Shown here one piece after another: positions 52,528 through 63,762 of a DNA stretch of 64,000 bases. Positions within the stretch are counted from its first letter, which is position 1. Each line of letters opens with the position of its first letter. The notes beneath the pieces were generated by a model, which did no database searches, was not told the DNA's origin, and worked only from the letters and a program-made list of their open reading frames with translations. The stretch is from contig NC_054082.1 in NCBI RefSeq assembly GCF_017562075.2, positions 8,943,050 to 9,007,049 on the forward strand, read 5' to 3'. This DNA is from Anopheles merus. Taxonomy: Eukaryota > Arthropoda > Insecta > Diptera > Culicidae. A program made the translations under genes and the position numbers.

Positions 52528-52700
52528 AAAGTAAAATCAATAAAAGAAGAAGAAAGAGAAGAAGAAGAAGATGCAAAAGAAAAAGAAAAAAGAGAAGAAT
52601 AGGAGGAGAAAAAGAAACACAAGAAGAAAAAGAAAAAGAAGAAGAAAAGGAAAAAGGAGAAGAAAAAGAAAAATAGAAGAAGAAGAAGAGAATCATGTTG
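52528..52700 (+). repeat. Polypurine tract (GAA/AAAG-rich)
   Basis: About 170 bp consist almost wholly of A and G on the FBXO11 sense strand, with AGA/GAA/AAAG motifs and few pyrimidine breaks. Together with flanking A/G-rich sequence it extends to about 52930. Such tracts can form triplex (H-DNA) structures and bind purine-rich RNA-binding proteins. Confidence 0.9.
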
Positions 52701-52998
52701 CAAACTAGTAACAAAGATAAAAGCAAGAGAAAGCTGTAAAAGAAAACCGAAAAAAGCCTATGGGTAAATGAAACAGCATTAATAAAATCGTACGTCTTAA
52801 GAAAAAAGAGAGAAAAATGCCGAACAGAAGCAGAACCAGACCAGCTCCTACCAGTAGCGTAGGAGAAAGCGAGGATAAAAGGAACGAAGAAAAGGGAGAG
52901 AAGAATGAGGTATAAGCAAAGCAGAAAATAAAACCAACAACCAAACAACACAACACAACAAAACTGATATTTATAAACTAAAGGAAAGCGAAAACTTA

Positions 52999-53004
52999 AA
53001 TAAA
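52999..53004 (+). terminator. Poly(A) signal of FBXO11 (distal)
   Basis: AATAAA followed about 15-30 nt later by a T/G-rich stretch (TTGTACTTGGTTCGAGTTTT), a normal arrangement for cleavage. It is 68 bp from the stop codon of the convergent gene. Confidence 0.55.
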
Positions 53005-53027
53005 TGTAAATTGTACTTGGTTCGAGT

Positions 53028-53033
53028 TTTATT
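53028..53033 (-). terminator. Poly(A) signal of the APMAP-like gene
   Basis: TTTATT on the plus strand reads AATAAA on the minus strand, only 39 nt past the APMAP-like stop codon. It implies a very short 3' UTR and cleavage near 53010-53020, overlapping the predicted FBXO11 cleavage region. Confidence 0.55.
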
Positions 53034-53071
53034 GCAAACGAGCTCGAGTTCCGGAAAGAAGTCCCCCTATT

Positions 53072-54488
53072 CTACAGTTCCTCCCTAGGGGGCGCTTCGG
53101 TCGCGCGTTGCTTTCGTTCCACTTTCCCGCCCTTCAGCACGGCCAGCGTGTCGGGCGTGAGCTTCACCCGTCCCAGCCACTGGTTGACGGGCGAGCCGAG
53201 CAGCAGCTGGTCCGTCCCGGGGACAGGTACGGCCTGCGAGATGACATGGCTGGACGTGTCGTCGTTGTGCAGTGCCAGCACGATATTACCCTCCCAGTCC
53301 ATCCGCAGCACGGTACCACGGTCCGGGAACAGTGGCACCAGCCCCCCGAGGTGGCCAATATGATGCGTCACCCAGAGCGCAAAGTCACTGCCGGTCGCGT
53401 CGTACCACAGCCGGAACGGGGCCTCCACCAGCACGAACAAACGCACCAGCAGCCGGCGCAAGTTCGGGAACGGTGCCAGCATACCGACGAACGAGGGATT
53501 GCTCTCGTCGGCAGCGATGACCAGCCCGACCCAGAACCCGGTCGCATCGCCGTTCAGATTGTCCACCGCACCGGGCAACCCGTCGGCGAACACGTCGTGC
53601 GTGCCCGCCTTCGGTCCCTTCAGATAGTACCGCCGGATCAGCTGACCACCGAGCTCGCCGACCAGCACGAAGCTTTCGTCCGGGCTGAGCACGACACCGT
53701 TCGCACCGTACACCTCGTCGATCAGGACGCGGCTCCTGCCCTCGGCACGGGAGTAGTGCAGCAGCCGGCCGGACGGATTGCACAGCACCGCCTGGATCGC
53801 GTCCTCGAAGATAAAGTCGGACGCCGTGTCCGACCAGTAGAAGTCGCCGTTGCGCGCGACCGCCACCCCGTTCGGGATGTTCGGTTGGCGGGTGCGCAGC
53901 TTTCGGGCCGCTTCCGACGACGAAGACGATTGCTCTCGATCCTCCACGATGATGGCTTTGTCCTTCGGGACGAGCAGCTTCTTGTCGCCCGTTTTAATGT
54001 GCACCTGCCAGATGCCGAGGTACGGGTCGGCCACGATGAGATTGTTCCCTTTCGTATCGAAATCGAGCCCCAGCGGCCGTCCGCAGATCCGTTCCGAGTA
54101 GGTGCCGACTGAGAAAACGGGAACCGCATTAACTAACCTGTTCCAACGCTCATTCGCTCGTCATCCAACACTTACCACAGTCCGGCCCGAGCTTGGCCAC
54201 CGTGCGCACCGAGCCCTGGTCGCCCAGCTCCAGTATCTTGCCACCGTAAACCGTAACGTAGGTAGCGTTACCGCGCACCGCAATCCCTTCCGGCTGCTGG
54301 AGGCCGCCCTCGTGCAGCCGTTCCGCTCCGTTAAGCAGCTGGTTCGGGGCCAGCACGCCGGCCAGCGGTCGGGCCGGCACGATGCTGATCGGCCTGAACG
54401 GGAACACCGTTTTCGGCGGCAGGCCAGGCAGAACGGCTATCAGCAACAGCACCACGCCCGTCTTGAACAGCTTACTCTTCAGTCCCAT
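53072..54488 (-). CDS. APMAP/hemomucin-like strictosidine synthase-fold protein
   Basis: Two exons on the minus strand, 54488-54176 and 54108-53072, join in phase 1 for 449 aa (human APMAP 416 aa). The N-terminus is a short basic stretch followed by a hydrophobic segment near residues 8-26 (TGVVLLLIAVLPGLPP), consistent with a type II membrane anchor. The rest is a six-bladed beta-propeller of the strictosidine synthase-like family. Typical segments are QQPEGIAV, CGRPLGLDFD, ADPYLGIWQV, NGVVLSPDESFVLVGE and a late GSPVNQWLGRV. Insects have several members, including the surface glycoprotein hemomucin. Despite the name these proteins are not expected to make alkaloids; arylesterase-like activity is reported for APMAP. 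A Ser/Arg insert (REQSSSSSEAARKLRTR) follows the second blade. There is no mucin-like Thr tail, so this is closer to APMAP than to full hemomucin. The ATG opens the signal-anchor. Confidence 0.88.
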
Positions 54489-54544
54489 CTTTTTTTTCCA
54501 GAAAGAGGGTAAAGATTTGCCAAAGCGGGGTTTTTCTTTCTTCC

Positions 54545-54549
54545 ACTGA
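54545..54549 (-). promoter_or_regulatory. Candidate initiator of the APMAP-like gene
   Basis: TCAGT on the minus strand, the arthropod initiator core, lies about 60 nt upstream of the ATG. No TATA box is seen at the right distance. Inferred from motif and position only. Confidence 0.3.
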
Positions 54550-55479
54550 CACTATGCTTTGTCCACACACTTTGTCCACCACCAGCCGAAATGTGGTCAC
54601 ACTTTGTATTGCTTTAGAAAAAAAAAGTAATAATTTCCAGTCCGCGAGCGTTCGCGTCCGTTACGTTCGGTGGTGCGTTTGCGTATAAGTGCACAATGCT
54701 TACGCCAAATCGGTCGGTCGCGCGAACGGTACGCGCAAGAGATGTTTATTTCGAACGAATTACATCACCCGCTGTGCGCTGCGTTGTGGTTGTGTGTGGG
54801 ATAAATAATCAAATCCAAATCGCCTCCACGATTGAACTGTATAGACTGACTGCCTGACACCGAATCGCCGTCGACGAGAGGATCGCGCTGTAATGGTTCA
54901 ACGGAAGAGGGTAGAAGCTTTTGTGGGTGGTCGATTAACGCAAACCAAGAAACTTCCGTGGTAGTAGTGGTGGTGTTGGTGCGTGCGTTTGTTGCTGTAA
55001 TGTGTATTGGGGTGGAGGTTAAGCCAGGTTCTTGGTTACCAGACCACGAAGGAAAGTGGTGTCGAAGCGGATCGAAGAAGGCGACGATCGGTCCTATACA
55101 CGTAGCTTCAAGACGATGAGGTGTTCGTCGACAGACGAGAGGACGTTTTGTGTTCGACACTCCTGGCACCCAGAACGGGTTGGCTTTGCGCTGCATTGCA
55201 CGCGTAAGCTATCCACGGGGTAACCGAACCGAAGAAGCAGCAGGTGTGTGTGTGTGCGTGCGTGTTTCTTCCTTGCGTTCCCTTTTGTTGCGTACATCCT
55301 CTTTGCATCCCTCCCCTCTCATGCCTTTTCTTAAGAGGAAGACGCATCATTGTTTGGAAAGGGGTGGTTCTGGCCGAGGTGGCAAGCAAAGATTGAAGAC
55401 CGGTTTTTTTTTTTGTATTCTTGAAGTCTGTTTATGGGCTAATGTGCTTTCTAGAATAATGAGAAAAAAATCGAATCAA

Positions 55480-55512
<33 letters not shown>

Positions 55513-56143
55513 ACTTTGTTGGATGGGGTGAGCATAAGCATTACATTCTGCGCTCTGGGCTTTGAGTCAGCTGTTGTAGTGATGTTAAATGTGAGATTTT
55601 TAAATCACTAACATGTAGTACCAATATAACTATGACGAAACTAACACGACCGATTACACACGCGCTGGAATGTCATTGATTATCCTGATGATGTTCCATT
55701 TCCCTGGATATCTATGGGCTTATCGGATAAGATAAGAGGTACCTCATTTTGGGGGATTACTTCATGAGGTTCATTCATTATTGGGTGCGATCCGAAGGGA
55801 ATGATTGGAAGCGGGATTGGTGATGTGCTTATTGCATCAGACCAAGCGATATGCTTGTGTACTCTTGATACAGACAAAACAGCAAACTGATTTTCTGCAG
55901 AGTTCCGGGTGTTGTTGGCTTTTATGCTGAATCATGTCTGCCAGTTGACTGATGAGTGTATCATAGGACGATTTTTTGCTCATTTCTGAGAGTGAGCAGA
56001 ACGAATGAGACCAAACCACAGGTTAGATGGGAATCATGTCTGACTTTATATAATCATTTGTGTTGACGAATGAGTATGCAACCCGCGTTACACTTTCTCT
56101 CGCTACGCGCCGACAGATGGCGTTGTCTGTCCGTCGCCATGCG

Positions 56144-56620
56144 TGTTGACACTAAACGTTCCACGTATGTAATGCGTCCCACCATTTGTAATTGTGTAAT
56201 CTTGTAATCTTGTAATGTTTACGCATCGCTACTGCAGCACGACGACGATTAGTACACAACCATTTGTAAATAAATTGAATTGAGAGATTAACACACAGCA
56301 ACGATTAGAAGCTTGATTTTCTTTGAATTTCTCTATTCTCGCATCATCTAGTGTGCAAATCGCCTAAGGTCCTTAGCGGGTAGCCAAAGGTTGACACTTG
56401 CACACGTTCTTCGGTGTTCTGCGGTTCTGCGCTGTTATTTTTGGTTCCCTTCCTACCCTTTCCCCTGGGTTGATCAAGTGGCTTGCCCGCTGGTCGCCTT
56501 CGGTTTCCTCCTACCCTTTCACCAAGGTTACTCTGTGGTTTCCACCGATAGCCTTCTGGTACCCTTCCTTCCCCTCCCCAAACCAAAAATCGCGGAGTAG
56601 GCCGCTCGTTACTTGTAACA
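56144..56620. mobile_element. Possible solo LTR
   Basis: The segment begins TGTTGACACTAAACG and ends ACTTGTAACA, the TG...CA form of LTRs. It is compositionally distinct from its surroundings. Internally, an AATAAA near 56269 and, just outside on the left, a TATATAA near 56048 could be remnants of LTR signals. No target-site duplication was found at these boundaries and no internal retrotransposon sequence is present, so this call is tentative. Confidence 0.25.
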
Positions 56621-56722
56621 CCCCCCTACAATTTGTGTTCAATTTAATCAGCTAGTGTAGTGTATTTTCCATTAAATTTGCGTAATAATCCGTTGAAGTT
56701 GCTACGGAGTGCTACGAGGCAC

Positions 56723-56791
56723 GTAACGGCTCCCAGATGTAATGCGAGGGGCTGTGTAACGCCGAAGAGTTACGCCCCGTGAAGCCGTTAC
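56723..56791. repeat. Imperfect inverted repeat
   Basis: GTAACGGCTCCC at the left and GAAGCCGTTAC at the right are inverted copies around an interior with further partial symmetry (GTAACGCC / GTTACGCCCC). It could be a small fold-back element or decayed terminal repeats. Confidence 0.45.
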
Positions 56792-57297
56792 TTTGGATTG
56801 AAAAGTGCATGGAGCAAAGATAACAACCTTTCAATGAAATATAATGCAACAATACGAGCTGTAATGAAGCTGTACTGCAATATTACTAATTTAGGGTTAA
56901 ACTTTTATAATCTTATTTGTTTGGAGTATTTGCAGAATAATTTTCAAAAAATTGATATCGTTTCATTTATTCAACTGTCACTTGCATGTCCGCGAGAGCG
57001 ACGGTCTGGATGCTGACACGTTCTGCTGCATACAACAACAACACCAACAACAACAAGACCAAAACACGTAAACAGTGCATTCCGATAATGCGATTTTTTG
57101 CATAATGCTTCATTAAAGTACGCAAAAAGCAGGTGATGATTGTTAGTTTTCAATTTCCAGTTCGCTCACTTTTCTATTGATCGATCAACGTGGTGAGGGA
57201 ACATTCGCTGTGCACCATTGTTTTGTTAAAAAACACTAGTGAAAGAGGTGTAGTGAATCATCTGATCAAGCGATAAAGAGCGACTCGGCAAGGCACG

Positions 57298-60292
57298 ATG
57301 GTGAAAAGCCCGGTTGTTACGGGCATTTCGCCCAAGGAAGGTCCACCCGGCACGCGGGTAACGATACGTGGCGAATTTCTCGGCAACAAGGCAACGGATC
57401 TGATCGGTAAGCGGGGTTTGGGGAGGGTGAAGGGATGGAGTCGGTTTTGGGTAAACGCCCGGTTGTCTTTCCACACCTCCACACAGGTCTGACCATCTGC
57501 GGTTGCGATTGTCTGCTGTCGGCGGAATGGAAATCGGACAAAAAGATCATTGCCCGCACGGGAGCGGCCAAGGGCAAGGGCGATATCATCGTGACGACAC
57601 GCGGCGGTGGCACGGGCACGTGCACGGTACAGTTCCGCGCGTACTACGAAACGATCGGCCCGATGAAGGAGTCGGCCGTGTGGATCGAGGAATCGCCGAT
57701 GCAATCGCTCGCCTGGGGCCGACGGTCCCTCGCACCCACCGGCTACACGCAGGAAGATCCGCTCGGGCTGTCGAACGAGGGCAATGAGAAAAAGTTCCCG
57801 GAAGATCTGCGCGACCTGTTCCCGGACGGGTCGGGCGATCTGTCGCAGGAAAACTTTACGCCCGGCTGGTTTCTGCTCGAGAACCACCATGCCACCTCGT
57901 TCGAGGACCTGAAGGCGGGTCTGTCCTACCTGCGCCGGCGGGTGGAAAGCCAGAAGGAGGGCCAGCTGTCGTTCCTGAAGTCGAACGCCGGCTCGGTGAT
58001 CGATCAGCTCGACACGCTGATGACGTTGCGCGATCGCATCACGCAGGACAACAAGGTGCACGGGAAGGAGCCGGTGCGGCAGCTGGACGTGGCGATCCGC
58101 GGCTCGATCGACGCTTCGCACGAGCTGTTCAAGGACGTGCTGGTGCGGAAGGAGAAGGCGGACGCGACCCGGGCCGCCCTGTCGGCCATGTCGCGGCACA
58201 AGTTTCTGTTCTGTCTGCCCAACACGGTGGAAAAGGCGGCCGCCAAGAACGAGTTCGACATCGTGGTGAATGATTACGCCCGGGTGAAGAACCTGTTTGG
58301 CAAAACGGAGGTGCCGGTAAGGGACGCTGGAGAGAGGCGAAGGAAAAGCAGGGCAGTTTATCTCAGATTCGTTTCCGTTTTTTCAGATCTTTCGCAAGGT
58401 GCTGGAGGAGGTGGACATTAAAATACTTGCCATCCGGCAGCAGCTGCACGGCAAAATAAGGGAGATGCCGCAAGGCGTGGAGCAGCAGAAGAAGATGATA
58501 AAGGCACTGATCAGCCTGGAAGCGCAGCAAGCGGGCACGAGCGTTGCGGGGAAGCTAAAGATTGATGACCCGGCCTGGGACGCGATCGAGGCACGCGCCA
58601 AACACCTGGAGGAAACGTTCCTCAAGGCGTACGAACAGTACTCGGGGAAGGAATCGCACGGCAGCGAGTCGAAATCGCGCACCGACCCGGCAGTAACGCC
58701 TGTGCGCGTACAGTTCTGCGAGGAAATGACCGAAATAGCGGCCAGCCAGTTCCCGGACTTGTGGCGGCTGGGGCAAGCGCACTTCAATGGCGAACTGCGC
58801 GGGGCCAGTCCACCAAAGCCGGGCAACTTTAAGCGCATTATCCTGACAGCGATTGAACAGTTCTGTTCGTATCTCCGATCGGCTCTGCTGGCCACCTCCA
58901 GCGCGCACCGATCACTCGTTGCGGCCGTGAGCGCGGTAAAGGGATTGCCCGCTTGGCCCTCGTCCAGCCCTTCGCTAAACTTTCTCATCACCTGGCTGCC
59001 ACACTGTCTGCGGTATGTACGCGTCTCGTACGCCACACTGATCCGGCTCGATCTCCCGAACGAAGCGCTCGACATTGTGCTAAAGTTCATCGACGAGCTG
59101 CGCCTTTACTGCATGTCCACCATCCTGAAGAAGGCAAACGAGCGGGTAAAAAAGCTGCACGAGAAGGAACAGTGGGAGCTGTCGGTGACGGAGTTTGCCG
59201 GGGCGACCAGTTTGCCCGCCAAGCTGCAGGAGATTCTCGTGGAAGCGATCGATGACGCGCAGGTCGCATGCCTAACGCCGGAAGTGCGCGAAGGACCATT
59301 GCTTGAGCCGCAGTCCGATGGGCAGCGGGAGCTATCGAAACGGTTCCAGGAGATACTCACCTCGTTCTGTACCGTGATCGAAACGCTTGCCTTGCAACGG
59401 TCGGACGAGGATCCGCAGCAGGCGCCGATGCTGTCGCAGCTCATTGGCTTTCCGGCCGCGTTGCTGCAGCAACAGATGAGCACGGGCGATAAGCGAGAGT
59501 GGGCCAATCCGGCCATCACCTGGGAGCAGCGGCTGCTGTGCTGCCTGTCGAACTGCATCTACTGCAATCGCATCTTCTTCCCGAAGCTGGGCAGCCTTTT
59601 CACGCGCCACAGCTTCCCGGTACCGACGCTGGCGATTGAAAATTCACGCTCCACTATTAACGGGCTGTTTGCCAGCCTGCTGGAGATGTACGTTGAGCAC
59701 AAGAGCGATCCGCTGGTGGGCACGATCGAGCCGTCCATGTATCTGGGACGGTTCCAGTGGGATCAGGTCGGTCCGTCCGAGAAGCTTAGCCCGTACGCGC
59801 ACGAATGTCTCGACAATCTGGTGTCGGTGTACTCGGAGATCTTTGCCATCTCGCCGTCGCTGTTGCGGCCCATCCTGGAACCGATCGTGCAGACCGTGGC
59901 GGAGGAGCTGGCCCGCTTGATGACCTGCGTGCAGAAGTTTAACGTTAACGGGGCGTTACAGGCGACGGTTGATATTAACGTGATTCGCGATGCGGTGCGC
60001 GTGTACAGCAACGAAACGGCAAAGTAAGCTTTTCTTGGGCACACTGAGCTGCACGGACTGATTGACTAAACTGTCTATCGTTTCAGGAGTTTCTTTGTGG
60101 AGGCGCTCGATGCCATTCCATCCGTTCCGGAAAGCGAGCAGAGGTTCGTTACACTATTGGACGATTCATTGGTTACGCTGTCTTCTAACGCACTGTTGCT
60201 TTCCTCATCATTTCAGAACGCTTGAAACGGTTAAGACGATCAAAAATAACATCCGCTTGCAGATCATGTGCCTGCAGGTGGTGGATCCCTGA
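57298..60292 (+). CDS. Sec5: Exocyst complex component Sec5 (EXOC2)
   Basis: Five exons: 57298-57406, 57487-58316, 58387-60023, 60087-60143 and 60217-60292. All phases match and the product is 902 aa, in line with fly and human Sec5 (about 900). Sec5 is a subunit of the octameric exocyst that tethers secretory vesicles to the plasma membrane, and is a Ral GTPase effector. The N-terminal IPT/TIG immunoglobulin-like domain, the Ral-binding module, is clear at about residues 5-98 (PVVTGISPKEGPPGTRVTIR ... GGGTGTCTVQFRAYYETIGP). The remainder is the helical-rod Sec5 domain with heptad-like stretches (DQLDTLMTLRDRITQDNK). The introns are all short (63-80 bp). The last donor, AG|GTTCGT, is weak but phase and conservation support it; the protein ends LQIMCLQVVDP. 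An AATAAA at 60479-60484 marks a 3' UTR of about 200 nt. Confidence 0.95.
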
Positions 60293-60478
60293 TTGGACGC
60301 GTTCATATGGATATCTTGTCGAACGAAAAAGAAATCCATATCGACGGATGGACCGGGAGGACCGAAGAATCAAACGCCGCTTCTATAGAACGTAGAATGA
60401 CCCCGAGCAGATCAAAGTTATAGGAACGTATTATTCTAAAGCTGATATTTAAACACACTTACCAAATACGCTTTATTT

Positions 60479-60484
60479 AATAAA
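60479..60484 (+). terminator. Poly(A) signal of Sec5
   Basis: AATAAA lies 187 nt after the Sec5 stop codon and about 110 nt before the presumed nicastrin start site, so the two same-strand genes are closely packed. Confidence 0.6.
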
Positions 60485-60589
60485 AAGCCGAATGAACTAA
60501 TATGCAAAACGCCTCCACTCACAACAGGCTGGGAAACGGTCAAAACCAAAAATTCAAATCCTGCTTGACGTTTCTCCTGACCCGATGTG

Positions 60590-60596
60590 TCAGTTG
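60590..60596 (+). promoter_or_regulatory. Candidate initiator of nicastrin
   Basis: TCAGTTG matches the arthropod initiator TCAGT(T) and lies about 155 nt upstream of the nicastrin ATG, after the Sec5 poly(A) signal. There is no TATA box at -30. Inferred only. Confidence 0.35.
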
Positions 60597-60747
60597 TGAT
60601 TTGACATTTGGCAGGAATGTAAACACCGCTAGGGGCCCAAAAAGAAACAGCCCGTCCGTTCGCATTAGTTTTAGTAGCTTATTTTAATTGATTTTCCCCC
60701 GTTTTCGCGCATCCGGGGCATAGTTACAAGCTCAACCGTGCCACAGC

Positions 60748-63279
60748 ATGGTTCTTTCTCGCGGACTCATTGGCGTGAATCGGGTTAGCTGGTGGTATGT
60801 TGCCGTTTGGGTCGCACTACAACAGATTGACCTGGGTGGTGAGTCAGAGCAGCAACAACAAAGTGGACCCGCCGTTTCGAGAGGCATCATTGACGCTTTA
60901 TCTTTTTTGTAACTTTCAGCCCATGGACAGCGCATGAAGGATAATATGTACACGCCGGTGAATGGGGCGCATTGCTTTCGCCGCCTCAACGGAACGCACG
61001 TAACCGGCTGCAGCTGTAAGTGTGCGGAGTGCGATCATTCGCAAAGCTGTAACTAATGTATTTCTCCTTCTTCGTTTGCTCTTTGTTTGCACGATGCAGC
61101 AAGCAATGGTGGATCGGTGGGAGTGTTGCATTTAATCAACAGCAAAGCGGACATTGATTTCATCGTACAGAAGCATCCTTCGCCGCCGTACGCGCCCATC
61201 GTACCGCCCGCCCTATACACGCGCGAGAACATCCTCCGGCTGCGCGATGAGGCCGGCCCGTACGTGTCCGCGCTGGTGCTGATGAACAATGCCAGCGGGC
61301 TGGAGCAGTTCAGCCAGGAGTCGCGCTGCCCCAACCAGTACAGTGGGCTGGCGGCGGGCCAACAACAGCAGCGGTGCAGCGTGGACCGGGCCGAGGACAG
61401 CTGGAACCCGTGGGGCAGCGGTTTGCTGCTGGAGGACTTTCCCTTCCCCATCTTCTACGTGGCGGGCGTGTCCGAGATGGAGAAGCTGCTCGATTGCTAC
61501 GAAAAGTTTAACGCGCACGATCTGGAGAACCAGCACCAGCGCAGCCTGTGCGCGATCGAGGTGAAAGCGTTCATGTCGGCCGCCGTCAGCACGGACATCT
61601 GCATGCGGCGCTCCAACTCGTACAATTCGCTCATCCCCGCCACCAAGTTCTGCGATCCGCTGCAGGGGAAGAACGTGTACGCGACGCTCTTCCCGCGCCC
61701 GATCGTGCCCGAGGAGCAGCGGGTCGAGGGACCGGAGCGGATAGTGCTCGTGTCGACGCGCACCGACACCACCACCATGTTCGACGGCGTGGGGCTCGGG
61801 GCGATGGATTCGGTCGTCCCGTTCGCCGTGCTCGTGGCCGTCGCCCACTTCCTCTCCCAAGCGCTGCCCAGCAACGATCGGAATGTGCTGTTTCTGTTCT
61901 TCAACGGCGAGTCGTACGATTACATCGGCTCGCAGCGCTTCGTGTACGATCTGCAGACGGGCGCGTTTCCTTCGCGCGGCACCCAAACCAAACCGATCTC
62001 GATGGACAACATCGAGCTGATGATCGATCTGGGCGCGCTAGACAATCTGACCGACCTGCACGTGTACCACGCGGCGCCACAACCGATGGCGACCAAGGTG
62101 GCGGAGCTGCTGCGCAAAATCAATCAACAGTTCGGGTTCGGCATCCAGGCAGGGCAGCCGGTGATGACGACCAATCTGCCCCCGGTGTCGGCCCAATCGT
62201 TCCTGCGGGAAAACATCACCTTCCCGGCGGTGATCATTGCCTCGCGGCCGGCCAATCGGTTTTACCACTCCATCTACGACGACCAGGAGAACCTGCACTA
62301 CCGCTACGGCAACCATTCGCGCAAGTACGACTTTACGCAGCTGGAGGACCTGGATCTGGGCGACCGGAGCGACCTGTACGGGAAGGATTCGATTCAGATG
62401 CGCATACGCAACGCGTCCACGCTGATCGGCATGAGCATCTACGAGCTGCTGACGGGGCGCGCGTACGGACAGCGCAACGGCACCAACAGTGTGCTGATCG
62501 ACGAGTTCCTGCACTGCTTCCTCGAGTCGGCCGACTGTCCGCTGTTCCGGGCGACGGTGAAACCGGACACGCCGCACGTCTACCCAGCACCGCCCTCCCG
62601 GTACATTAGCGTGCACACGACGCTGACGTCCGATGCGACGGGCTGGACGTACCGGGTGCTTGGTTTGCTGCTCGGGCAGAAGGTGGAGAACGCGACCAAG
62701 GCGAACTGTTCCGCCCTGCACCTGCCGTACCAGTGGATGGCCGGGTACGGTGGGGCGGGCGAGTGCCGCCGGACAACGCAAAACATGAGCCTGGCCCTGT
62801 CGCCCGCCTTCATGAACGAAACGTACGACTTTACCTCCTACCGCTACTCGACCTGGACCGAGTCGACGTGGTCGGAGATGTCGGCGCGCATTTTCCTGCG
62901 ACCATCGCCCGCCCACGAAACGCTCACGCTGTCCATTGGCATCGTGGTGATGGTGATATCGTTCGTGCTGGTGTTTCTCATCAACAGCCGGTCGGACGTG
63001 CTGTTCAATCAGGGTTCCACCTCGTCGATACCGTAAGTGTGAAGATTTTATTTCTTTTTTTTTGCATGCTTACAATAAAACTATCAACATGAACCATACT
63101 TGTCGATGTTGTGCATATCATTTACCACTAACACCACTATCATCTGGCTCCCCCTTGCTAAAGCACGTTGCGTCAAAAAAAAAAAGCGTTTCCATGGCAA
63201 CTGTATGTTGTTTAACATTTTGGCATCATTTTTTCCTTCTTTCTTTTCCAGCATTGCCACACAGCCGACACAATGTTGA
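60748..63279 (+). CDS. Nct: Nicastrin, gamma-secretase subunit
   Basis: Four exons: 60748-60838, 60920-61015, 61100-63032 and 63252-63279, joining in phase for 715 aa (human 709). Nicastrin is the large type I glycoprotein of gamma-secretase, which cleaves Notch, APP and other membrane stubs. An N-terminal hydrophobic signal peptide (WWYVAVWVALQQIDLGA, about 15-31) precedes a Cys-containing lumenal domain. The hallmark GESYDYIGS motif sits at residues 332-340, so E333 and D336-S340 have the same numbers as in the human protein. The ectodomain is an aminopeptidase/transferrin-receptor-like fold lacking protease activity. Several N-x-S/T sites are present (for example NGTH, NITF, NHS). One transmembrane helix is at about 671-691 (LTLSIGIVVMVISFVLVFLI), with a short cytosolic tail. 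The final exon codes only the last nine residues, ending IATQPTQC. No canonical AATAAA follows closely. Confidence 0.95.
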
Positions 63280-63762
63280 ATGGGGTGAGGGAAAAGATTC
63301 GTCCGGCCCGACATTCTATCGGAGCAGCAATGGTGATATGATCGAACGGACGCTACCAAAAAGACGGTGCAGCACATTATCATCACTACGTTGGGTTCGG
63401 TGATACAAGTTCGTTCGTTGTGGTTCCCCAAAATTCACCCCACACGCCCCGTGTTGTTCGTTGTTGCCCGTCTGTCCACATCACCCACTAGGCAATCTTA
63501 CAATTCCATCAGACTTTAGCTTACTTAAACAAAGCAAACTAATGATAAAAAAAAACATTGTCCGTAACATAATGTCGTAATACAATTGATATTTATAACA
63601 TTCGTAGTATGAGATGTCTTTTTTCTCTCTCTCTGTCAAAAAGAGGAGTTGTGCACAAGTTAATTTATTCACCTACAATCACACTTACACAAAACGCGTG
63701 CCAAAAGCAAAACATCGGGAAATGCTCTTTAAAATACCGATTTCAAAATTTCCCGCACCGTT
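63280..63762. other. Tail-to-tail spacer, nicastrin to RIBC2
   Basis: A 480-bp spacer between convergent stop codons holds both 3' UTRs. A minus-strand AATAAA (63664-63669) suits the RIBC2 mRNA, with a 3' UTR of about 120 nt. For nicastrin only AATGATAAAA-type variants near 63539-63550 are seen. Nothing else was recognised. Confidence 0.55.
63664..63669 (-). terminator. Poly(A) signal of the RIBC2-like gene
   Basis: TTTATT on the plus strand reads AATAAA on the minus strand, 94 nt after the RIBC2-like stop codon. Confidence 0.5.

Larger units (their letters stand above)
54489..57297. other. Intergenic spacer, APMAP-like to Sec5
   Basis: A divergent spacer of 2.8 kb. The part next to the APMAP-like gene probably includes its promoter: an initiator-like TCAGT reads on the minus strand at 54549-54545, giving a 5' UTR of about 60 nt. 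A minus-strand ORF at 54765-55196 (143 codons) has no recognisable domain and is Thr-rich from GTT/GGT repeats. A possible solo LTR (56144-56620) and an inverted repeat (56723-56791) lie to the right. Sec5's promoter should be just left of 57298, but no clear core elements were seen. Confidence 0.5.

Noticed and set aside
53108..54112. A 334-codon plus-strand ORF opposite the APMAP-like gene
   Set aside because: Arg/His/Gln-rich composition typical of an antisense shadow; it crosses the real intron and has no domain.
54765..55196. A 143-codon minus-strand ORF upstream of the APMAP-like gene
   Set aside because: No recognisable domain, Thr run from a GGT/GTT repeat, no supporting splice structure. 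It may be leader or intergenic DNA.
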